Shown here: positions 4,848 to 8,143 of the stretch, one piece after another | Numbering within the stretch: the first letter of the stretch is position 1 | Layout of the letters: the number at the start of each line of letters is the position of its first letter | NCBI GenBank assembly: GCA_030039895.1 | Contig: JASHUR010000374.1 | Location: 1-8,143 of the forward strand | Length of the DNA stretch: 8,143 nt | Origin: Acidobacteriaceae bacterium | GTDB taxonomy: Bacteria > Acidobacteriota > Terriglobia > Terriglobales > Acidobacteriaceae | Reading direction: 5' to 3' | Notes under the pieces: generated by a model | Seen by the model: the letters and a program-made list of their open reading frames with translations, nothing else | The model's database searches: none | Told to the model about the DNA's origin: nothing | Made by a program: the position numbers and the translations under genes

Positions 4848-5837
4848 TTACCTGTCCCGCGACACCACGAAATCCGGAACCCATAGCAGAGCTCGCTTGT
4901 ACTCCGAGTCCTGCAGCCCGTTGAGCGCCACGCGCGCCGACTCAGCATACTGGAAGGCCGTGTTCATCGCGAAGTCCACTGACCCGTGCCGGTGCAGGAT
5001 GTCCAAAATTTCGGTATGCGTTGCATTTTCGAAATTGCGATCCGTCAGCACCGTCTGGATCGCCTCGCGCTCACCATTCGATCCGTTCTCAAGCGCATGG
5101 ATCACGGCCAGCGTTGCCTTACCTTCGCGCAGGTCGCTGGCCACAGGCTTGCCCAGAACTTCTTCACTGGCTGTGAGGTCCAGCACGTCATCCACAATCT
5201 GGAACGCCATGCCCAGCGTCCGCCCGTACTCGCCCATGTGGTGCTCGGTTGCCGCGTCCGCGCGCGCCAGAACCGATCCCAACTTCATTGAAACCTCAAA
5301 CAGGCACGCCGTCTTGCGATAGATCAGAGAATTGTAGTCCTCCTCGCCGATCGCCAGCCCCAGCTTCTCCATCTGGAGCAGCTCGCCTTCCACCATCTGC
5401 TGGGTCAGGCCAATCAGCAGGTCCAGAATCCGGAAGTTCCGCTCTTCCAGCGCCGTACGGAACGCCTGCATGTATAACCAGTCGCCGGCCAGCACGCACT
5501 TTGCGTTGCCCCAGGTCGTGTTCGCTGAGGGCCGTCCGCGCCGCGTGTCCGCCGCGTCAATAATGTCGTCGTGGACCAGCGTGGCCGTGTGCACCATCTC
5601 GACCACCGCGCCGAGCCGGATCATCCCCTCGCCCGAGTACCCTTGCGACTTGGCCGAAAGCAGCAGCAGCGACGGACGGATGCGCTTCCCGCCGCCCTCG
5701 CGCAAATACCCTGAGATTTCAGTAATCGCCGCCACAGACGACACTGACTCCGACCCGAACTCGCGCTCAATCGCAAGCAGATCATCGTGCAGCAGATCGA
5801 AGACCTCTTTTGCCGTCGCTATGGCCAGTGTGCTCAC
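4848..5837 (-). CDS. Long-chain polyprenyl diphosphate synthase
   Basis: A trans-type prenyltransferase (329 residues) that adds isopentenyl diphosphate units to an allylic primer. The product is typically the side-chain precursor of menaquinone or ubiquinone. Evidence: GGGKRIRP (48-55), first aspartate-rich motif HDDIIDAADTRRGRPS (89-104, Asp90-91-94), GDWLY (118-122), QMVEGE (147-152), second aspartate-rich motif FQIVDDVLD (212-220), and GKPVASDLREGKATL (229-243). The residues four and five before the first motif are small (Thr86, Ala85), which permits long chains rather than C15 or C20; the exact chain length cannot be read. The start is GTG at 5837, supported by AGGA six bases upstream. 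It lies 21 bases after yajQ, so the two are probably cotranscribed. It resembles IspB/HepT-type enzymes, and I leave the symbol open. Confidence 0.93.
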   Translation of the reverse strand: MSTLAIATAKEVFDLLHDDLLAIEREFGSESVSSVAAITEISGYLREGGGKRIRPSLLLLSAKSQGYSGEGMIRLGAVVEMVHTATLVHDDIIDAADTRRGRPSANTTWGNAKCVLAGDWLYMQAFRTALEERNFRILDLLIGLTQQMVEGELLQMEKLGLAIGEEDYNSLIYRKTACLFEVSMKLGSVLARADAATEHHMGEYGRTLGMAFQIVDDVLDLTASEEVLGKPVASDLREGKATLAVIHALENGSNGEREAIQTVLTDRNFENATHTEILDILHRHGSVDFAMNTAFQYAESARVALNGLQDSEYKRALLWVPDFVVSRDR

Positions 5838-5858
5838 GCCTGTTCCTGCAATCCCTTT

Positions 5859-6359
5859 CTAATTCGTTCGGTAGTTCGTAAACTGCAGCTCCAGGCCAAA
5901 ATCATGGCCCCTCAACAAAGCAATCGCTTCTTGTAGAGTATCGCGGTCCTTGCCGCTGATGCGCACCGTATCTCCCTGAATGGATGCCTGAACCTTCTTT
6001 TTGGAGTCTTTAATCACGCGCACAATCTCTTTTGCCTTCTCGGTCGGAATCCCTTGCTGCAAACTGATCTTTTGCCGGACTGTCGACCCCGCCGCCGGCT
6101 CTACCTTGCCGTAGGTCAGGTTCTTCAGCGACACCCCGCACTTCACCAGCTTCTGCTGCAAAATCTCCATCACCGCCTTCAGCTTGTATTCGTCCGCCGA
6201 AGCCAGTTGCAGCGTGTCCTCACCCTCCAGCTTGATCTCCGAGTGGGAGTTCTTCAAATCAAACCGCGTATGAATTTCCTTCGACGCCTGGTCCACGGCG
6301 TTGCGAACTTCCTGCATGTCCACCTTTGAAACCACATCGAATGAATTATCTGCAGCCAT
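5859..6359 (-). CDS. yajQ: YajQ family nucleotide-binding protein
   Basis: A 166-residue member of the UPF0234/YajQ family, at the normal family length. The N-terminus is diagnostic: SFDVVSKVDMQEVRNAVDQASKEIHTRFDLKNS (6-38), followed by LASADEYKLKAVMEILQQKLVKCGV. The C-terminus HDFGLELQFTNYR is equally typical. The fold is a pair of ferredoxin-like domains that binds nucleic acid or nucleotides; some homologues act as cyclic di-GMP effectors. No enzymatic role is established. The start ATG at 6359 has GGAG six bases upstream. The gene stands between tatD (63-base gap) and the prenyltransferase gene, all in one direction. Confidence 0.97.
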   Translation of the reverse strand: MAADNSFDVVSKVDMQEVRNAVDQASKEIHTRFDLKNSHSEIKLEGEDTLQLASADEYKLKAVMEILQQKLVKCGVSLKNLTYGKVEPAAGSTVRQKISLQQGIPTEKAKEIVRVIKDSKKKVQASIQGDTVRISGKDRDTLQEAIALLRGHDFGLELQFTNYRTN

Positions 6360-6422
6360 CCCTTACTCCCTGCTCTTTTAGAGTATCCGTTTTCCACCGC
6401 GTTGCAGTCCATTCGCCATAAA

Positions 6423-7241
6423 TTACTTCCGGCCTGCCAACCCAAAAAACCGCTCGAAATTCCCCGCCGTGCGCAAAGCCGCTTCTTCTGCCGCAATTCC
6501 CTTCACTTCTCCCGCCCGCTCCGCAACCCGTGCCACCCATGCCGGTTCGTTACGCTTGCCGCGGTTCGGCGTCGGAGCCAGAAAGGGCGCGTCCGTCTCA
6601 ATCAGCATCTTCTCCAGCGGAACCTGCGCCATCACATCCCGGATGGGCTGCGCCTTGGGAAACGTCACATTCCCCGCAAACGAAATCAGGAACCCCATGT
6701 CCATCGCCCGTCGCGCATGCTCCCACTCGCCCGTAAAGCAGTGCAGAATTCCGCCCAGCCCCGTTGCCTTCCAATCACGATCCAGCATCGCCAGCGTGTC
6801 GTCCCACGCGTCGCTCGACCCGTCCGACGGCCTGCAGTGAATCACAATCGGCTTCCTGCGCCCCGCTGCAATCTCCATCTGCCGCCCGAACACCGTCTTT
6901 TGTACCTCGCGATCCGAGTGCTCATAAAAATAGTCCAGCCCAATTTCGCCGCACGCCAACACCTCCGGCACATTCAGCAGCGAATCCAGCTTCACAAGCG
7001 CAGCCTCGTCCGCCAGCTTCGCCTCATGCGGATGCACCCCTGCTGTGACGTAAATCACAGGGATGCTCTCGCGTCCGGCATAGGCCCTCGCAAGCTCCAG
7101 CGCCCGATGCATCGTCTCCGGTCCGTCGCCAATCCCGATCGACAAAATTCCCCGCACCCCTGCTGCATACGCTCGCTCCAGCATGGCCTCGCGGTCGTCA
7201 TCGTATCGGGCACTATCGAGATGTGCGTGCGAATCAATCAT
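6423..7241 (-). CDS. tatD: TatD family metal-dependent hydrolase (DNase)
   Basis: A 272-residue amidohydrolase-fold protein of the usual TatD length. TatD enzymes are cytoplasmic, metal-dependent 3'-5' exonucleases acting on DNA and RNA, linked to repair and turnover; despite the name they are not needed for Tat export. All metal ligands are visible: DSHAHLD (His5, His7), CGEIGLDY (Glu99), PIVIHCR (His135), ILHCFTG (His167) and IETDAPFLAP (Asp217). ATG at 7241 opens directly with the first metal motif (MIDSHAHLD), so the start is firm, although no clear Shine-Dalgarno is seen. The 40-base spacer after metG is instead occupied by a short tandem heptamer. metG-tatD is a frequent bacterial order. 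The strain could carry other TatD paralogues (YcfH, YjjV), so the symbol denotes the family. Confidence 0.95.
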   Translation of the reverse strand: MIDSHAHLDSARYDDDREAMLERAYAAGVRGILSIGIGDGPETMHRALELARAYAGRESIPVIYVTAGVHPHEAKLADEAALVKLDSLLNVPEVLACGEIGLDYFYEHSDREVQKTVFGRQMEIAAGRRKPIVIHCRPSDGSSDAWDDTLAMLDRDWKATGLGGILHCFTGEWEHARRAMDMGFLISFAGNVTFPKAQPIRDVMAQVPLEKMLIETDAPFLAPTPNRGKRNEPAWVARVAERAGEVKGIAAEEAALRTAGNFERFFGLAGRK

Positions 7242-7250
7242 GGCAATCTG

Positions 7251-7271
7251 CTGTTTACTGTTTACTGTTTG
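7251..7271. repeat. Tandem heptamer CTGTTTA, about 2.9 copies
   Basis: CTGTTTA at 7251-7257, again at 7258-7264, then CTGTTT with a final G instead of A (7265-7271). It fills most of the 40-base metG-tatD spacer, just upstream of the tatD start on the minus strand, where a ribosome-binding site would be expected. It is too short to be more than a slippage-prone spacer. Confidence 0.8.
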
Positions 7272-7281
7272 CTATTGGCTC

Positions 7282-8143
7282 TCATTTGAGCTTCGCACCA
7301 ACCTCTACATCCTCCAGAAACCCTGCCAGCACTGGCCTTCCGCCTTCCAATGAAGCTGCAAGAAGCATCCCATTCGATTCCAGCCCGCGCAGCTTGCGCG
7401 GAGCCAGATTCGCGACAATGACAATCTTGCGTCCGATCAATTGTTCCGGGGCATATGCCTCAGCGATACCCGCCAGAATCTGCCGCTGCTCGTAACCAAG
7501 ATCCACTTCAAGCCTCAGCAGCTTGTCGGCCTTGGGGACGCGTTCGGCAACCTTGACCTGTGCAACGCGCAGCTCGACCTTGGCGAAGTCATCAATGCTG
7601 ATCTTGCCTTCCGGCAGGGCTGGCGCTGCCTTCTCGGCAGATTTTTCAGGAGCTCTCTCTGCAAGTTTCTCCGTCGCGGCCCCAGTGCCAATCTTCGAAT
7701 CGCTCAGCGGCGGCAGACCTGCACCAAAGATTTCCTTCACGAAATTCTCAAACGCCACGACCGCGGCGCCTTCTGTGGTTGACTCAGCAATGCGCACAGC
7801 CAGCCCATCCAGAGCCGCATGCAAACGCGACGCATGCGGCTTGTCTGCAACCTTTGCAGTTACGGCCCTGGCAATCGCGCTCGTATCCGCCTTCACCGCC
7901 GTTGCTCCGTTCCCCATCGTCTTGTTCTCCGTTGCCTCGCCTTCTGCCCGCTCCACTCGAACCTCCTTGACCTCCTCCGTTACTGCCGGAGAATTCTTCT
8001 CTTCAATCTCTTTCATCCGCGCCACTGCGTCTTTCTCCGCGCGCGGAAACACCGGGTTAAGTTCGCCGAGCTTTGTCCCCGGCTTCAGCCCACCCCATTC
8101 AATCTGCTTTAGATTCGCTGTCTTAATATCGCCCAGCCCAAGC
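7282..8143 (-). CDS. metG: Methionyl-tRNA synthetase, C-terminal part with tRNA-binding domain (5' end outside window)
   Basis: The frame is open from base 8142 leftward for 286 residues to TGA at 7282-7284. It begins with the end of the anticodon-binding domain: WGGLKPGTKLGELNPVFPRAEKD corresponds to the W-x-pG....PLFPR segment of MetRS. The last 106 residues are a Trbp111/EMAP-type OB-fold tRNA-binding domain: ISIDDFAKVELRV, SDKLL-like ADKLLRLEVDLG, ILAGIAEAY, VIVANLAPRKLRG and SNGMLLAA. Between FPR and ISIDDF lie about 146 residues rich in Ala, Glu and Lys (7603-8040). In E. coli MetG this linker is roughly 35-40 residues. The catalytic domain (HIGH, KMSKS) is not in view. tatD follows after 40 bases, consistent with one transcript. 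Confidence 0.93.
   Translation of the reverse strand, partial: LGLGDIKTANLKQIEWGGLKPGTKLGELNPVFPRAEKDAVARMKEIEEKNSPAVTEEVKEVRVERAEGEATENKTMGNGATAVKADTSAIARAVTAKVADKPHASRLHAALDGLAVRIAESTTEGAAVVAFENFVKEIFGAGLPPLSDSKIGTGAATEKLAERAPEKSAEKAAPALPEGKISIDDFAKVELRVAQVKVAERVPKADKLLRLEVDLGYEQRQILAGIAEAYAPEQLIGRKIVIVANLAPRKLRGLESNGMLLAASLEGGRPVLAGFLEDVEVGAKLK

Noticed and set aside
4808..4855. ACAGGT / ACCTGT inverted repeat between the converging GH28 and prenyltransferase genes
   Set aside because: Six-base arms 36 bases apart with no T-tract; no support as a terminator.
7251..7271. CTGTTTA tandem considered as a CRISPR-like array
   Set aside because: Seven-base units without spacers and no cas genes.
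6402..7289. Open frame of 295 codons antisense to tatD
   Set aside because: His/Arg/Pro-rich shadow of a firmly identified gene with all metal ligands; no domain.

Overview
The window looks like a piece of chromosome from a moderately GC-rich bacterium. The best guess is an Acidobacteriota member of the Terriglobia type. That rests on the flavour of the proteins: an Ig-like lipoprotein, a Tat-exported GH28 enzyme with the GRIK/GTESNGG signature, and a stand-alone cobalamin-binding mutase subunit. It is an inference; no marker gene settles it. No tRNA, rRNA, CRISPR array, transposase or phage gene is visible.

Layout. 1-1358 (+): the 3' end of ileS, then lspA (4-base ATGA overlap), then a small predicted lipoprotein, closed by a clear intrinsic terminator. 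1392-2852 (-): three genes, in transcription order a one-domain Ig-like lipoprotein, a cobalamin-binding mutase subunit, and a RibD/DHFR-fold reductase. 2853-3209: a gene-free stretch of 357 bases with the most unusual DNA of the window. 3210-4817 (+): a large Tat-exported GH28-family protein. 4848-8143 (-): a co-directional set in transcription order metG (3' part only), tatD, yajQ and a long-chain polyprenyl diphosphate synthase.

Most of this is housekeeping: aminoacyl-tRNA synthetases, lipoprotein maturation, nuclease-type TatD, YajQ and isoprenoid chain elongation. The accessory part is 1392-4817. Its key feature is a 91-base direct repeat. The first 23 codons plus 21 leader bases of the cobalamin-binding gene (2318-2408) recur at 3007-3097 with six substitutions, five of them synonymous. 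At 3007 the second copy is joined to a stretch resembling the start of the GH28 gene: the same ATGACA start, a TFDRRD versus TYPRRD N-terminus, and the same ATGGTCTRACCAT motif over the start codon. This is a chimeric scar of two gene starts. The duplicated ATGGTCTRACCAT motif looks like an operator of a GntR/FadR-type repressor.

I do not see a complete novel multi-gene system. The items most worth a second look are the chimeric duplication with its repeated palindrome, the GH28 protein lacking the classical motif III/IV residues, and the greatly enlarged linker in MetG.
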